Shown here in pieces: positions 10,592-24,292 of a DNA stretch of 64,000 nucleotides (within the stretch, counting starts at the first letter, position 1; each line of letters begins with the position of its first letter). The DNA is taken from positions 1 to 64,000 of the forward strand of contig JAQWHD010000034.1 in the NCBI GenBank assembly GCA_029237915.1, given 5' to 3'. The DNA is from Thalassotalea sp. (GTDB lineage: Bacteria > Pseudomonadota > Gammaproteobacteria > Enterobacterales > Alteromonadaceae). The translations under genes were made by a program, and so were the position numbers. Below the pieces are notes generated by a model, which searched no databases, was not told the DNA's origin, and worked only from the letters and a program-made list of their open reading frames with translations.

Positions 10592-11911
10592 TTAAGCTAA
10601 GTTTAAATCTCGAGTCATATTCTCAAGTCGATCATTGTGGACAATGATATTGTCTTCTATACGAATACCACCAAATGCTCTAAAGCTGTCTACTTTCGCC
10701 CAATTAATGTATTGCGAATGTTCAGATTTAGCTAGATCAGACAAGAATTGCTCAATAAAATAAAGACCTGGCTCGATAGTGAACACTTGCTTACTTTCTA
10801 TATCTCGAGTTGTTCTTAAAAATGGATGGGCAGATGGAGAGCTAATCGTTTCACCTTGCTCATTTGCCATAAAGCCGCCCATATCATGAACCTGTAAGCC
10901 CAAGTGATGGCCTAATCCATGCGGATAAAAGTGAGCGGTAATACCCTGTTCAACCATAGCTTCAACTGACATATTAACTAATTTGAAACGTTTTAAAATT
11001 TCGGCTAATTGGTAATGATTAGCGATGTGCAAGTCAACATAACTAGAATTAGGTTTTAAACTTTTACCCAGTTCAAGTTGCATCACGTTAACAGCTGCAA
11101 TTAATTCGGCAAATTCATCATCTTTAAACGAATAGGTTCTAGTGATGTCGGCCGCATAACCATGAAAGCTTGCCCCAGCATCGATTAAAAATGAACGGTG
11201 CTCACTCGGTGCCATTTGATCTAAAGCGGTGTAATGTAAAATCGCGGCATTTTCGTTTAGCGCAACAATATTACCGTATGGCATTTCGTTTTCACTTTGA
11301 CCAACAGCGCTTAAGTAGGCTAATTGAATTTCAAACTCACTGGCTTTATTGTAAAACGCATCTTTAGCTGCAACATGGCCCAAGACGGCTAAACGGTTCG
11401 CTTCACGCAAGCACACTAAATCATAATCAGTTTTATATACACGATGATAATGAAAGTAATTTAATACATTATCAGGGTTTATTTGGCTAAAACCATACTG
11501 GCTAGCAACATCGCTATGCGCTCCAATATAAGCACTCTTTGACTTATCACTAGGCAGAATGCTTTCTATATCTGTAGGCTTTGCCATAAGTTTTATATCA
11601 AAAAAGCTAGTCCAGTATTCATCACTTAACTTAGTCACTTTATGCCAAAAATCCTGAGGCTGATAAAATGCTAAAACAGGTTTATCACGACCATTAATGA
11701 TTAACCAACAGTTCGGAGTATCAACAATAGGTAACCACGCTTTAAAATGCGGGTTGGTTTTAAACGGGTAGTACATGTCATCAAGAAAAATTTTACCGGT
11801 TTGTCCCGAATGGATCACCAAGCTTTCAATGTTCTCTCTATTAAGTATGACTGCTGTACGTTGTTGTAACTCAGCAATATGTGCAGGATAGTGATTAGCT
11901 AGTTGTTTCAT
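10592..11911 (-). CDS. pepQ: Xaa-Pro dipeptidase PepQ
   Basis: Metalloprotease that splits dipeptides with C-terminal proline. The pita-bread fold ligands are readable: two aspartates in [19 protein letters not shown], a histidine in [13 protein letters not shown], and glutamates in TIEPGLYFI and GGIRIEDN. Length 439 matches PepQ. Lies just upstream of yigZ. Confidence 0.95.
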   Translation of the reverse strand: MKQLANHYPAHIAELQQRTAVILNRENIESLVIHSGQTGKIFLDDMYYPFKTNPHFKAWLPIVDTPNCWLIINGRDKPVLAFYQPQDFWHKVTKLSDEYWTSFFDIKLMAKPTDIESILPSDKSKSAYIGAHSDVASQYGFSQINPDNVLNYFHYHRVYKTDYDLVCLREANRLAVLGHVAAKDAFYNKASEFEIQLAYLSAVGQSENEMPYGNIVALNENAAILHYTALDQMAPSEHRSFLIDAGASFHGYAADITRTYSFKDDEFAELIAAVNVMQLELGKSLKPNSSYVDLHIANHYQLAEILKRFKLVNMSVEAMVEQGITAHFYPHGLGHHLGLQVHDMGGFMANEQGETISSPSAHPFLRTTRDIESKQVFTIEPGLYFIEQFLSDLAKSEHSQYINWAKVDSFRAFGGIRIEDNIIVHNDRLENMTRDLNLA

Positions 11912-11993
11912 AGTCTTCTTAGATGCATGTATTTATGATAAATAAAATTTTGTAGATGATAGCATAACAAGCTTGGACTGATAACTGCTTGGT

Positions 11994-13934
11994 CTAATCA
12001 ATATGCATATCCACTAAGGTTTTAAATGGCGAGGCTTGCTGCCCTATTTTTTGCTGATAAATTTCAGTGTAGGCGAGTACACTTTTTACGTATTCTCTTG
12101 TTTCTTTATACGGAATAGTTTCTATCCAAGCATCTGCCGATAAATTAGGCTCAGCTTTGAGCCAGCGCTCTACTCTTCCAGGCCCAGCATTATATGCAGC
12201 TGTGGCGAGCACAATATTATTATCAAACTTAGCCATTAAGTAACTTAAGTAATTTATACCTAGCTTAACATTGGTATCTACCTCTAATATCTGCCAGCGA
12301 TTTAGCTTAGCTTTATTAATATAACCTGCAGTGATCGGTTTAACTTGCATAATGCCTAACGCACCAACCGAAGAGCTCGCGTCACTCATAAATAAGCTTT
12401 CTTTGCGCGCTATGGCATATGCCCAAGCAACATTAATGCTGTACTGTTTTGCAAATTGGGAAAATTGATCGCTATAAGGCATAGGAAAGCGAATATCCAT
12501 ATCATTAATAGCACCAACCTGTGACAAAGTATAAATTCCTCGGTCGAACCAACCTTGTTGATAAGCAAGCTTGGCAGCAATCAAAGTTTCTTCTGTTGTT
12601 AGTTGCGACATCCAATAGTTCCACTCTCTTCTTGCCGCAGTTAGTCGATTTAATTTATAAAGCTCTAGTGCTCTTTGCCAAGCACTATGAGCTAACAGTT
12701 TTTGTTTCTGCTCAGCACTAAAAACTAAAGACTGATGGTTTATCACTCCGTTATCCCCTATTCGCGCTGCCGCTAAAAATCCATAATAACTGCGTTGCTT
12801 AGCTAATTGGCTATACACTGTATTAGCTTCAATAGGTTTATCGGTTAATTGTAATGTTCGAGCATGCCAGTATTGCCATTGCCTAGTTTTTTGCTGCTTA
12901 GGCCTAAGTTGCTGATATTGGTTTTGGACTTCTTGGTAATTAATATTTCTTAGATCTCTAGCCATACGCCATTGCATCGCACCACTATGGATAAGGTCTT
13001 CATCTAAAGAGTTAAACCAAGTTTGTGCTTTGTCATTATCCGATCTGGATATCGCTGTAATAAGCGGTTTTAATACCAACTCTTGTTGTAGAGGACTGAA
13101 TCTGCCTTGTTGTTTAGCCTGCTGATAGACATCTAGGGCCAACAGTTCATCTTGCCAAACTAAGCGATTTATTCCATCAATAATAATTCGGGTTTCTTGC
13201 TTACTTCCCTTGTGAAACTTAGCTAAATCCTGCACTACTTTAGGTTCTGTTTTTATCGCTTTCCATAACTTAACTAAATATTGTTCATCTTTAGGCAGTT
13301 GTTTTAATAAATACTTAACCAATATATATTGGCGTTTTTTTTGCGCTAGCATAGCTCGTTGCCATACTAACGCATTACTTTGATAACCATGTTTTTGCCA
13401 TAACTTAAATAAACCATCACACTCTTTCGGTTGCGATTCTCCCACCAACCAAAGTTTAGTTACTTGTGGTAGAACCTCACCTAGAGCAATACCTTGATCA
13501 AGCTGGTATTGATGATAAAGACAAGTGTATTTACTATTCATTGGTGCTTTAAAATATTGCAGGTACCGAGACTTGTATTTATACCTAGATAGGTGGCTTA
13601 ACCACGATCTGCGTAATGGCCCATCTAGTGGAGTACCTTGATATTCATTTAAAAAATCACTGATTTTGCTTTCATTTTTTAGGGCAAAGTTTTTCATTAA
13701 CTGCGATTGTTCAAAATAAGGCTTTAATGGGTAACCATTAAGTTCATCTAAGGTTGTTTGGTAAGAAGTCCAATTGACGTCCCAATTTCCTAATTCAGCT
13801 TTTAAATACATGGCACGCAACTTAACCAGAGAGGCCTTTTCAGTATCACTGGTTGCATGCGCAAGGCTCGTATTAATAGCCATAAAAGCTACTAATATTA
13901 GTAAAAAGTGCTGCGTTAGTTTTGTTACTAACAT
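11994..13934 (-). CDS. slt: Soluble lytic murein transglycosylase
   Basis: Periplasmic enzyme that cleaves peptidoglycan to 1,6-anhydromuropeptides. A signal peptide covers about residues 1-27 (cut near AHA). A long alpha-superhelical region follows, and the C-terminal catalytic SLT domain has the acid Glu in ARKESLF, then GALGIMQVKP and YNAGPGRVERW. Length 646 matches Slt70. Monocistronic by its position. Confidence 0.95.
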   Translation of the reverse strand: MLVTKLTQHFLLILVAFMAINTSLAHATSDTEKASLVKLRAMYLKAELGNWDVNWTSYQTTLDELNGYPLKPYFEQSQLMKNFALKNESKISDFLNEYQGTPLDGPLRRSWLSHLSRYKYKSRYLQYFKAPMNSKYTCLYHQYQLDQGIALGEVLPQVTKLWLVGESQPKECDGLFKLWQKHGYQSNALVWQRAMLAQKKRQYILVKYLLKQLPKDEQYLVKLWKAIKTEPKVVQDLAKFHKGSKQETRIIIDGINRLVWQDELLALDVYQQAKQQGRFSPLQQELVLKPLITAISRSDNDKAQTWFNSLDEDLIHSGAMQWRMARDLRNINYQEVQNQYQQLRPKQQKTRQWQYWHARTLQLTDKPIEANTVYSQLAKQRSYYGFLAAARIGDNGVINHQSLVFSAEQKQKLLAHSAWQRALELYKLNRLTAARREWNYWMSQLTTEETLIAAKLAYQQGWFDRGIYTLSQVGAINDMDIRFPMPYSDQFSQFAKQYSINVAWAYAIARKESLFMSDASSSVGALGIMQVKPITAGYINKAKLNRWQILEVDTNVKLGINYLSYLMAKFDNNIVLATAAYNAGPGRVERWLKAEPNLSADAWIETIPYKETREYVKSVLAYTEIYQQKIGQQASPFKTLVDMHID

Positions 13935-14037
13935 GGGTTACAATTACCTTATTGAAATTTTTTTCTTGTTTAATGGTATAAGAAAACTTTAAAATGTCTG
14001 TTACGAATTGGTATCACTCACTTAAAGATAGACCTAA

Positions 14038-14283
14038 ATGACTGAAAATATATTTACAACGACAAATCATACTCTTGACGCGGTTGGCTTACGTTGCCCT
14101 GAACCGGTTATGATGGTGCGCATGAATATAAGAAAAATTGCTGTTGGAGAAACTTTATTAGTGACTGCAGATGACCCTTCAACGAGTCGTGACCTACCAA
14201 GCTTTTGTGAATTTATGGAACACGAACTTGTGGCCAAGCAAGTCGATACAATGCCCTACCAATACGTCATTAAGAAGTGTTAG
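14038..14283 (+). CDS. tusA: Sulfur carrier protein TusA
   Basis: Small sulfur-relay protein (81 residues) that passes persulfide sulfur toward 2-thiouridine modification of tRNA. The family signature [10 protein letters not shown] carries the active cysteine at position 20. A bidirectional terminator follows. Confidence 0.95.
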   Translation: MTENIFTTTNHTLDAVGLRCPEPVMMVRMNIRKIAVGETLLVTADDPSTSRDLPSFCEFMEHELVAKQVDTMPYQYVIKKC

Positions 14284-14307
14284 CGGCACACAAAACTAGC
14301 ATAAAAA

Positions 14308-14330
14308 AAGACGCGTAAAGCGTCTTCTTT
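14308..14330. terminator. Bidirectional terminator between tusA and glyS
   Basis: AAGACGC pairs with GCGTCTT around a five-base loop. There is an A run on the left and a T-rich run on the right, so it can serve both convergent genes. Confidence 0.8.
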
Positions 14331-14348
14331 ATTTTATAAATAATTTTA

Positions 14349-16415
14349 TTACTGCAACAGCGAAATATCAGCGACGTTAAAGAAACTTGCTCGTAATTCA
14401 CTTAACAAGGTTAAACGGTTAATTTTAACGGCTTCTTCATCAGCCATAACCATAACATTATCAAAGAATGCATCTATAGGCTCTCTCAAGCTAGCTAACT
14501 TAGTTAATGCTTGCTGGTATTCTTTATTCGCGAATAATGGGCTTAATTCAGCTTTCAGAGCGCTATAAGCATCAGCTAAAGCGACTTCTTGAGCTTCAGT
14601 TGCAAGTTCCGTGTTAAATTCACTGTAAAGCTCGCCATCAAATTTAGCTAAAATATTACCAACACGCTTATTAGCCGCAGCTAAAGCTTGTGATTCATCT
14701 AAGCTTCTAAAGAAAGTTACCGCTTGTACACGTTGATCAAAGTCTAACGGTGCTGTTGGTTTCTTCGCTAATACAGCTTGGATCACATCAACGTTAATAC
14801 CTTGCTCTTGGTAATAAGCACGGAAGCGACCCATGATGAAATCAATTACATCAGTCGCTGTATTTTCATTTACTAACTTGTCACCGTAAGACTCTATGCT
14901 TACAGCTAATAAGTCAGCAATATCTAAAGTTAGTTGTTTTTCAATGATAATACGGATTAAACCAATAGCTGCACGGCGAAGTGCAAACGGGTCTTTATCA
15001 CCTTTAGGGGCTTGGTTAATACCAAAGATCCCCACTAAAGTGTCGACTTTATCACTGATAGCCACTGCTGAACCAATTACACCTTCAGGTAACGAGTCAC
15101 CAGCAAAGCGCGGACGGTATTGATCTTCAAGCGCTTGTGCAACAGCTTCTGCTTCACCATCATTTTGAGCATAATATTTACCCATAGTACCTTGTACTTG
15201 TGGGAATTCTAATACCATGTCACTCATTAAATCTGTTTTACTTAATAAGCCTGCACGGTAAGCATTGTCAGCATTTTCGTTTAATGTAGTTGCTACATGT
15301 TTACTTAAATGTGCAATACGCTCAGACTTGTCTTTCAAGGTACCCAATTGTTTTTGGAACAATACATTTTCAAGGCTTGTTAAACGACTTTCTAAGCTTT
15401 GCTTTTTATCTGTTTTAAAGAAGAACTCGGCATCAGCTAAACGTGGACGAATTACTTTTTCGTTACCGCGGATAACTTCTTCAGGTTGCTTCGACTCAAT
15501 GTTAGTAACAAAGATAAACTTAGCCAGTAACTCACCGTTAGCAGCTTCTACCGGAAAGTACTTTTGATGGTCTTTCATTGAGTAAATGAGTGGTTCAGCG
15601 GGAACTTGTAAAAAGTCATCATCAAAACTACCAACTAATACTGAAGGCCATTCATTAATTGAAGTCACTTCATCAACTAATTCATCATCTAATAAAGCTT
15701 TAGCATTTAATGCACTAGCGGCAGCATTTACTTCAGTAACTATTTTATTACGACGTACTTGGTAATCCGCTACAACATAAGCTTTTTCCAGGGTAGCTTC
15801 ATACTCATCAGCATGAGCTAAGGTTATATTGCCTTGGTAATGGAAACGATGGCCTTGTAATTCATTAGCCGATTTAATACCTAGTACTTCACCAGCAATC
15901 AACTCATCACCAAACATCATAGTTAAGGTATGAACTGGGCGAATAAACTGAATACGACTACTACCCCATCGCATAGGCTTAGGGATAGGAAGTTTCGTTA
16001 CTGCCGTTTGCACGATAGCTTCAACGATATCCGTAACTGACTGGCCTTTTTTAACTGCTTTATGCAGTAACCACTCACCTTTGTCTGTTACTAAGCGCTC
16101 AGCTTGCTCAACTGTAATACCGTTTGAGCGAGCCCAACCTTGTGCGGCTTTTGTGGCGTTACCTTCAGCGTCAAATGCTACATTAACAGCAGGACCACGC
16201 TTTTCAACGGTTTTATCTGCTTGCTGTGCTTCTAATCCTTTAACCATTACAGCTAAACGACGAGGTGTTGCAAACCATTTAGCTTGGGCATAATTCAATG
16301 ACGCTGCATCTAGCTGGCCAGTGATTGAATCATAAAAAGCAGTCGCTAATTTTTTTAATGCTTTTGGAGGTAATTCTTCAGTACCTAATTCAATTAGAAG
16401 AGTATTGGTATTCAT
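14349..16415 (-). CDS. glyS: Glycyl-tRNA synthetase beta subunit
   Basis: Beta chain of the alpha2beta2 glycyl-tRNA synthetase, involved in tRNA recognition. The N-terminus (LLIELGTEELPPKAL) and the internal VYVADYQVRRNKI- and FFFKTDKK-like segments are typical, and the length of 688 is standard. The start codon overlaps the stop of glyQ by one base, so the two subunits are translationally coupled. Confidence 0.97.
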   Translation of the reverse strand: MNTNTLLIELGTEELPPKALKKLATAFYDSITGQLDAASLNYAQAKWFATPRRLAVMVKGLEAQQADKTVEKRGPAVNVAFDAEGNATKAAQGWARSNGITVEQAERLVTDKGEWLLHKAVKKGQSVTDIVEAIVQTAVTKLPIPKPMRWGSSRIQFIRPVHTLTMMFGDELIAGEVLGIKSANELQGHRFHYQGNITLAHADEYEATLEKAYVVADYQVRRNKIVTEVNAAASALNAKALLDDELVDEVTSINEWPSVLVGSFDDDFLQVPAEPLIYSMKDHQKYFPVEAANGELLAKFIFVTNIESKQPEEVIRGNEKVIRPRLADAEFFFKTDKKQSLESRLTSLENVLFQKQLGTLKDKSERIAHLSKHVATTLNENADNAYRAGLLSKTDLMSDMVLEFPQVQGTMGKYYAQNDGEAEAVAQALEDQYRPRFAGDSLPEGVIGSAVAISDKVDTLVGIFGINQAPKGDKDPFALRRAAIGLIRIIIEKQLTLDIADLLAVSIESYGDKLVNENTATDVIDFIMGRFRAYYQEQGINVDVIQAVLAKKPTAPLDFDQRVQAVTFFRSLDESQALAAANKRVGNILAKFDGELYSEFNTELATEAQEVALADAYSALKAELSPLFANKEYQQALTKLASLREPIDAFFDNVMVMADEEAVKINRLTLLSELRASFFNVADISLLQ

Positions 16416-17332
16416 TATTTACTCTCCTGGTTGTTGTCGCGACATAAAGGGAAACCTAATTCTTCACGAGTTGCATAATAAGCCTCAGCACAAGCTTTAG
16501 ACAAAGTACGAACTCTTAATATATAACGTTGACGCTCAGTTACCGAGATAGCATGACGAGCATCTAATAAGTTAAACGCATGTGATGCTTTCATTACTTG
16601 CTCGTATGCAGGCAAAGCTAACCCTAACTCAATTAACTTAGCACTTTCTGCTTCACAAACATCAAATTGATTAAATAATGCATCAACATTGGCGTGTTCA
16701 AAGTTGTAAGCTGATTGCTCAACTTCGTTCTGATGAAATACATCACGGTAGTATACTTTTCCTAATGGACCATCAGCCCATACTAGGTCGTAAATACTAT
16801 CTACATTTTGAATGTACATAGCTAAACGCTCTAAACCGTATGTGATCTCGCCAGTTACCGGTGCACACTCTAAGCCACCAACTTGTTGGAAATAAGTAAA
16901 CTGGGTTACTTCCATACCATTTAGCCAAATTTCCCAGCCTAAGCCCCAGGCACCTAATGTAGGTGATTCCCAGTTATCTTCAACAAAACGAATATCGTGC
17001 ACTAAAGTGTCGATACCAATTTCTTTTAATGAATTTAAATATAATTCTTGGATATTTTTAGGCGATGGCTTAAGTACTACCTGGAATTGATAGTAATGTT
17101 GTAAACGGTTTGGGTTTTCGCCATAACGACCATCGGTAGGACGACGACATGGCTGTACGTAAGCACTGCTCATTGGCTCAGGGCCTATTGAACGTAAGAA
17201 TGTCATTGGGTGGAATGTACCCGCGCCTACTTCTATGTCAAGGGGTTGAACGATGACACAGCCTTGGCGTGCCCAATACTCTTGTAGCTTAAGAATAAGC
17301 CCTTGGAATGTTTTGATATCAAATGTGCTCAT
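16415..17332 (-). CDS. glyQ: Glycyl-tRNA synthetase alpha subunit
   Basis: Catalytic class II synthetase subunit that activates glycine. The N-terminal [17 protein letters not shown] and the [21 protein letters not shown] block, containing class II motif 2-like residues, identify it. Length 305. First gene of the glyQ-glyS pair. Confidence 0.97.
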   Translation of the reverse strand: MSTFDIKTFQGLILKLQEYWARQGCVIVQPLDIEVGAGTFHPMTFLRSIGPEPMSSAYVQPCRRPTDGRYGENPNRLQHYYQFQVVLKPSPKNIQELYLNSLKEIGIDTLVHDIRFVEDNWESPTLGAWGLGWEIWLNGMEVTQFTYFQQVGGLECAPVTGEITYGLERLAMYIQNVDSIYDLVWADGPLGKVYYRDVFHQNEVEQSAYNFEHANVDALFNQFDVCEAESAKLIELGLALPAYEQVMKASHAFNLLDARHAISVTERQRYILRVRTLSKACAEAYYATREELGFPLCRDNNQESK

Positions 17333-17711
17333 GAATACCGTTTACTGTTTCTAAAAAAAATTGTCGTAATTATACCTACTGCATAGTTATTAGCCTAGTG
17401 CTTTTATGCGAAAGCTTTATATTGTTTAGCTTTGAAGACATTTTAATTACTTAATTTACAACAAAATAACGACAATCATTGGGTTTTCATTAAGCTTTTA
17501 TATCTATAACCCTCACGTACATTAGAGTAATGCAGGAGCGATTACCTAGGATGGACTAAGACTATTAACACACAAACGAGAAACAATGGTCCCTGGCCAA
17601 ATTTATATACCAACACCCCTAAAAATAAAAAAGCCCGTACATTTATATGTCCGGGCTTCATAATTTATTTTTGCATACTAAGCTAAGTTATTGACTTAGT
17701 TTACTAAATAA
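17333..17711. other. glyQ-gyrB intergenic region
   Basis: The 379-base gap holds the gyrB terminator at its right side. The left part must contain the glyQ promoter, but no convincing pair of boxes was chosen. No ORF, structured RNA or repeat was recognised in the rest. Confidence 0.5.
17633..17656 (-). terminator. gyrB terminator
   Basis: Read on the minus strand, GCCCGGACAT pairs with ATGTACGGGC (one mismatch) around a four-base loop and is followed by six Ts. It lies about 55 bases after the gyrB stop. Confidence 0.85.
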
Positions 17712-20159
<2,448 letters not shown>

Positions 20160-20273
20160 CTATTGTTATATCAACAATGATTAAGAGTTAACTCCTAACC
20201 TACCCCGATACTTTATTTTCATCAACTATTGTAACAATTATATTTTATTACTTTAGCTAACAGTACTAATTCT

Positions 20274-21359
20274 TTATTCATCTTCTGATGTAATTACGCC
20301 ATGTTCCACGTGAAACATCTTATACTTTTCTGACTTTGGAATAATAGGTTCCAAAGCAGTTTGGTCAATTGCAGTTATAAATAACTGACAGGTAATCGTC
20401 GAAATCGCTTTTGCTAATGCAGTTCTTGATGTTTCATCAAGCTCTGCACCTATATCATCAATTAAGATAATAGGAGCAATATTCTGACTTTTAAAAATCA
20501 AATTAGATTGAGCAATGGTCAGCGCAATCAAAAACAATTTTTGCTGGCCACGAGAAAGTATCTGATCAATATTTAATTTATTATAATTAAACTTAACATC
20601 AAATTTATGCGCACCAAATAAACTGTGTCCATAAATTCGTTCTCTCTCAGCACTTTCTGCTAAAACCTGTTTTAAATCCTTTTTGTTACTCCAACCTTGT
20701 GAGTAATGTAATTCGATTTTACTCGCTAACTCAGGTAACAAAATCTCTAACCAAATGTTTAATTCAACACTAAGTGCAGAAACGTACCCTGCTCTAACAT
20801 GTGCAATTTGTTCTGATAGCTGACAAAAACTGTCATTCCAAAAATCAAATTGCTGACCAAATATTTTATTTTTAAGACACGCATTGCGTTGTAATAAAAC
20901 TTTTCTAAAGTCTCGCCATAAATCTGAGAACTGATGTTCCACGTGAAACAATCCTAAATCGATGAACCTACGTCGTTCTTTAGGACCTCCAAAAAACAAC
21001 TTAAATGTCTCAGGAGTGATTACTTGTACAGCAACATGTTTTGCTAAATCAGAGAGGCGGAACTTACTATCGCCATTGATTTTTATGTCAAAATTTCCGT
21101 TGCTATCACGTTGAATACCAAGTTGATGATTTTGATCATCTTTAACGCTGACAACAAACTTATCAGATTCAGCGTTAATTAAATTTTCAATTTTACTGGT
21201 TCGAAAAGATTTACCATGTCCTAAAAAGAAAATACTTTCTAGTAAACTACTTTTACCGCTACCGTTATCGCCAACAATAAAATTTAATTTTTGATGAAAT
21301 TTTATGTTGGCGTAATTTAGATTTCTAAATTGACTCGTTGTTAATGTTTGTATGCTCAT
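20274..21359 (-). CDS. recF: DNA replication and repair protein RecF
   Basis: SMC-like ATPase that helps load RecA at gapped DNA. Walker A GDNGSGKSS is at residues 30-38; the ABC signature ILSRGQQKL and Walker B IILIDDIGAELD are present. Full length (361). Unusually, the coding sequence contains two perfect parS sites, which are translated as the repeated peptide FHVEH (once internally and once near the C-terminus). Six bases from dnaN, in the standard order. Confidence 0.96.
   Translation of the reverse strand: MSIQTLTTSQFRNLNYANIKFHQKLNFIVGDNGSGKSSLLESIFFLGHGKSFRTSKIENLINAESDKFVVSVKDDQNHQLGIQRDSNGNFDIKINGDSKFRLSDLAKHVAVQVITPETFKLFFGGPKERRRFIDLGLFHVEHQFSDLWRDFRKVLLQRNACLKNKIFGQQFDFWNDSFCQLSEQIAHVRAGYVSALSVELNIWLEILLPELASKIELHYSQGWSNKKDLKQVLAESAERERIYGHSLFGAHKFDVKFNYNKLNIDQILSRGQQKLFLIALTIAQSNLIFKSQNIAPIILIDDIGAELDETSRTALAKAISTITCQLFITAIDQTALEPIIPKSEKYKMFHVEHGVITSEDE
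20302..20317. promoter_or_regulatory. parS site 1 (ParB-binding centromere)
   Basis: TGTTCCACGTGAAACA is an exact match to the known chromosomal parS consensus. It lies near the 3' end of recF, about 12 kb from parA-parB. Confidence 0.93.
20935..20950. promoter_or_regulatory. parS site 2 (ParB-binding centromere)
   Basis: A second exact TGTTCCACGTGAAACA, same orientation, 633 bases from site 1 and also inside recF. Confidence 0.93.
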
Positions 21360-21365
21360 CCAAAA

Positions 21366-22469
21366 CTAAAGGCGCATTGGCATGATCACATACAAAGCTT
21401 CACCAGTTTCGTTACCTTCAATAACTACGCTTGAATTAGCGTCCGATAAAGTAAACTTAACAGACTCATCTTTTACTGCATTTAATACATCAAGAATGTA
21501 ACTAACATTAAAACCTATTTCCAAACTTTCAAATGGAAAATCAATTTCTAAATACTCTTCTGCGTGTTCTTGCTCAGGGTTATTCGCTGTTATTTTTAAT
21601 TCATTTGGAGCAAAGTTTAAACGTACACCTTTAAACTTTTCATTAGAAAGTATTGAGGCACGAGAAAGAACCTGTCTGAGCTGTTCCTTATTAGTAGCTA
21701 AAACTTTATCACCATTGCGAGGTAAAACACGACGATAATCAGGAAAACGACCATCGACTAGCTTACTGGTAAATGAAAAATCTGTATCAACAATACGAAT
21801 GTGATTACTACCAAGAGAAATTTGTATTTCTTGGTCAATAGGGTCAAGCAGACGAATTATTTCTAATATCCCCTTTCTTGGTACTATGACTTGTCGAGCT
21901 GGCAACGTAAGGCCATCATTAACAATTTTACAAATGGCTAAGCGATGGCCATCGGTAGCAACAGAACGAATTTCATTATTCTCTGTTTCTATCGACATAC
22001 CATTGAGGTAGTAACGAACATCTTGGTTCGCCATAGAAAAATGAGTGCTTTCAATTAAACGCAATAATTGTAATTTTTGTAGACTAAACTCTACATCTCC
22101 CTGCCATTGTTCAATGTTAGGGAAATCTGTAGCAGGTAAAGTTGCTAGAGTGTATCGACTGCGACCACAAGCAATATTGATGCTGTCATCAACTAGTTCA
22201 AATTCAATATCGGCAGTATCGGGTAAACTTTTACAAATATCTAAAAGTTTACGTGCTGGAACAGTGATTTTACCGTCATCGCCAAGATTGTTAACTTGCG
22301 TTGAGGAAATCATTTCAAGCTCTAAATCCGTGGCCGTCATGGTTAGTGAATGCCCACTTACTTCCAGTAAAATATTGCCCAATATAGGTAGTGTGCTTTT
22401 ACGCTCTACTGCACCCGAAACCAATAAAAGTGGCTTTAAAAGTAAATCCCTAGTTAATGAAAATTTCAT
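21366..22469 (-). CDS. dnaN: DNA polymerase III beta sliding clamp
   Basis: Processivity clamp that encircles DNA and tethers Pol III. The MKFSLTRDLLLKPL start, TLPILGNILLEV and the C-terminal ending YVIMPMRL are characteristic. Length 367 covers all three clamp domains. Located 14 bases downstream of dnaA, so probably co-transcribed. Confidence 0.98.
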   Translation of the reverse strand: MKFSLTRDLLLKPLLLVSGAVERKSTLPILGNILLEVSGHSLTMTATDLELEMISSTQVNNLGDDGKITVPARKLLDICKSLPDTADIEFELVDDSINIACGRSRYTLATLPATDFPNIEQWQGDVEFSLQKLQLLRLIESTHFSMANQDVRYYLNGMSIETENNEIRSVATDGHRLAICKIVNDGLTLPARQVIVPRKGILEIIRLLDPIDQEIQISLGSNHIRIVDTDFSFTSKLVDGRFPDYRRVLPRNGDKVLATNKEQLRQVLSRASILSNEKFKGVRLNFAPNELKITANNPEQEHAEEYLEIDFPFESLEIGFNVSYILDVLNAVKDESVKFTLSDANSSVVIEGNETGEALYVIMPMRL

Positions 22470-22483
22470 TCTTTATACCCTGT

Positions 22484-23836
22484 CTACGATGATAGTGTTC
22501 TTATTAGATTTGAATAATCTTCTTTTATATCATGAGTTTCTTCGCGTAAGGCTTTCACCTTACGACACGCATGTAACACGGTAGTATGATCTCTACCACC
22601 AAATGCGTCACCAATCTCAGGTAAGCTGTGATTGGTTAATTCTTTAGCAAGTGCCATAGCTATTTGTCTTGGACGCGCTACACTGCGATTGCGGCGCTTA
22701 GACAACAGATCGGCAACCTTAATTTTATAATATTCAGCAACAGTTCTTTGTATATTATCGATAGTAACAAGTTTATCTTGTAAAGCCAGTAGATCTCTTA
22801 ACGCTTCACGAACAAAATCTATTGTAATTGGACGGCCAGTAAAATTAGCGTTAGCAATAACACGATTTAGTGCCCCTTCCAATTCACGAACATTTGAGCG
22901 TAAACGCTTAGCAATAAAGAAAGCGACTTCATCTGCTAAGTTAATTTTATGCTCTTGTGCTTTACGTTTTAAGATAGCTACACGAGTTTCTAATTCTGGC
23001 GGCTCGATTGCAAGTGTTAAACCCCAACCAAATCGAGATTTTAATCTATCTTCAACACCAGAGATCTCTTTAGGATAGCGATCACTAGTTAAAATTATTT
23101 GTTGATTACCCTCTAATAAAGCATTGAAGGTATGAAAAAACTCTTCTTGAGTTCGTTCTTTATTAGCAAAAAATTGAATATCATCGATGAGTAAAGCATC
23201 GACACTACGATAATAGTTTTTAAATTTCTCGATCTCATTATTTTGTAGAGCTCGAACCATATCTTGAACGAAACGTTCCGAGTGCATATAAGCAATCTTA
23301 GCTTTTGGGTTATTTAATAAAATACCATTACCAACAGCATGTAATAAATGAGTTTTACCTAAACCTGTACCACCATAAATAAACAGAGGATTGTATGCTT
23401 GCCCTGGATTATCAGCTACTTGCGATGCAGCAGCGCGAGCTAATTGATTAGATTTACCTTCTACAAAGTTGTCAAACGTGTACTTATTACGAACATTTGC
23501 CGGTTTATTAATATTTGGCACAGCTTCAACTGGTTGAGTGCTTTTGGTTGGAGTAGGTACAAAATTACTTTGTGGTTGGGTATTTTGTGAAGGCTTGCTG
23601 CCAACATCAAAACGCACTTGCACTGGATTATTAGAATCTTGTAATTCAACAAGTTGAGTTATACGGCTGACGTATTTTTCACGAACCCAATCAAGTACAA
23701 ATCGGTTTGGGGCATAAAGTGTCATGGTATTGTTTTGAACAACACATTGCAGTGGTCGGATCCACATACTGAATTGCTGGGCAGGTAATTCTTCTTCAAG
23801 AACAGATAAACAACTATGCCAGAGTGAATGTTCCAC
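22484..23836 (-). CDS. dnaA: Chromosomal replication initiator DnaA
   Basis: AAA+ initiator that binds DnaA boxes and opens oriC. Walker [10 protein letters not shown] is at residues 155-163, followed by [20 protein letters not shown]. The C-terminal helix-turn-helix ends in the DnaA signature [15 protein letters not shown]. The start is GTG. Length 450. The upstream region carries DnaA boxes and GATC sites, which fits autoregulation. Confidence 0.98.
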   Translation of the reverse strand: MEHSLWHSCLSVLEEELPAQQFSMWIRPLQCVVQNNTMTLYAPNRFVLDWVREKYVSRITQLVELQDSNNPVQVRFDVGSKPSQNTQPQSNFVPTPTKSTQPVEAVPNINKPANVRNKYTFDNFVEGKSNQLARAAASQVADNPGQAYNPLFIYGGTGLGKTHLLHAVGNGILLNNPKAKIAYMHSERFVQDMVRALQNNEIEKFKNYYRSVDALLIDDIQFFANKERTQEEFFHTFNALLEGNQQIILTSDRYPKEISGVEDRLKSRFGWGLTLAIEPPELETRVAILKRKAQEHKINLADEVAFFIAKRLRSNVRELEGALNRVIANANFTGRPITIDFVREALRDLLALQDKLVTIDNIQRTVAEYYKIKVADLLSKRRNRSVARPRQIAMALAKELTNHSLPEIGDAFGGRDHTTVLHACRKVKALREETHDIKEDYSNLIRTLSS

Positions 23837-23969
23837 TCAATATTCCCCTACAGACACTAATCAAGTCAAAGTAACATAAAAATAGCGGCTGATTTACAGG
23901 CTATTGATACTTGCTTAAGAAGATCTTATTTATAATGATTATTTTAGATTATCACCATTATCTCCCTAC

Positions 23970-23978
23970 TTATCCACA
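23970..23978 (+). promoter_or_regulatory. DnaA box
   Basis: Exact consensus TTATCCACA about 135 bases upstream of the dnaA start codon; a likely autoregulatory site. Confidence 0.8.
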
Positions 23979-24164
23979 AGTGCAACAGAGCAAATTAATT
24001 TAATTGCTTAATTTTTATAAAACCAAGGCAAGTTATTGTTATTAGTGGAAATTATGATTATATTTTTTTACAAATAAGAGTTCGATAAAGGTACAATAAA
24101 TGCTACTAATAAGTATATTGATGAAAAAGTTATTAAATGCCAAGATCCACAATTGTTATAAAAC

Positions 24165-24173
24165 TGTGGATAT
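24165..24173 (-). promoter_or_regulatory. DnaA box-like site
   Basis: TGTGGATAT reads ATATCCACA on the other strand, one base off consensus. A weaker AGATCCACA lies just to its left at 24143-24151. Confidence 0.5.
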
Positions 24174-24263
24174 AAGAAAAACAGATAAAAAACGCCATTT
24201 TTAGATCTAAAAAGATCTTTTTAAATAAATAAGGATCTTTTAAATGTTTTTTCATAATAACCG

Positions 24264-24292
24264 TTGACTTTAGTGTCAATAAAACTTAGAAT
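24264..24292 (+). promoter_or_regulatory. rpmH sigma-70 promoter
   Basis: TTGACT and TAGAAT are separated by exactly 17 bases, ending 72 bases before the rpmH start. It is a near-consensus promoter that suits a ribosomal protein operon. Confidence 0.8.

Noticed and set aside
22045-22584. A 179-codon frame antisense to dnaN and the dnaA end
   Set aside because: It is a reverse-strand shadow of two certain genes.
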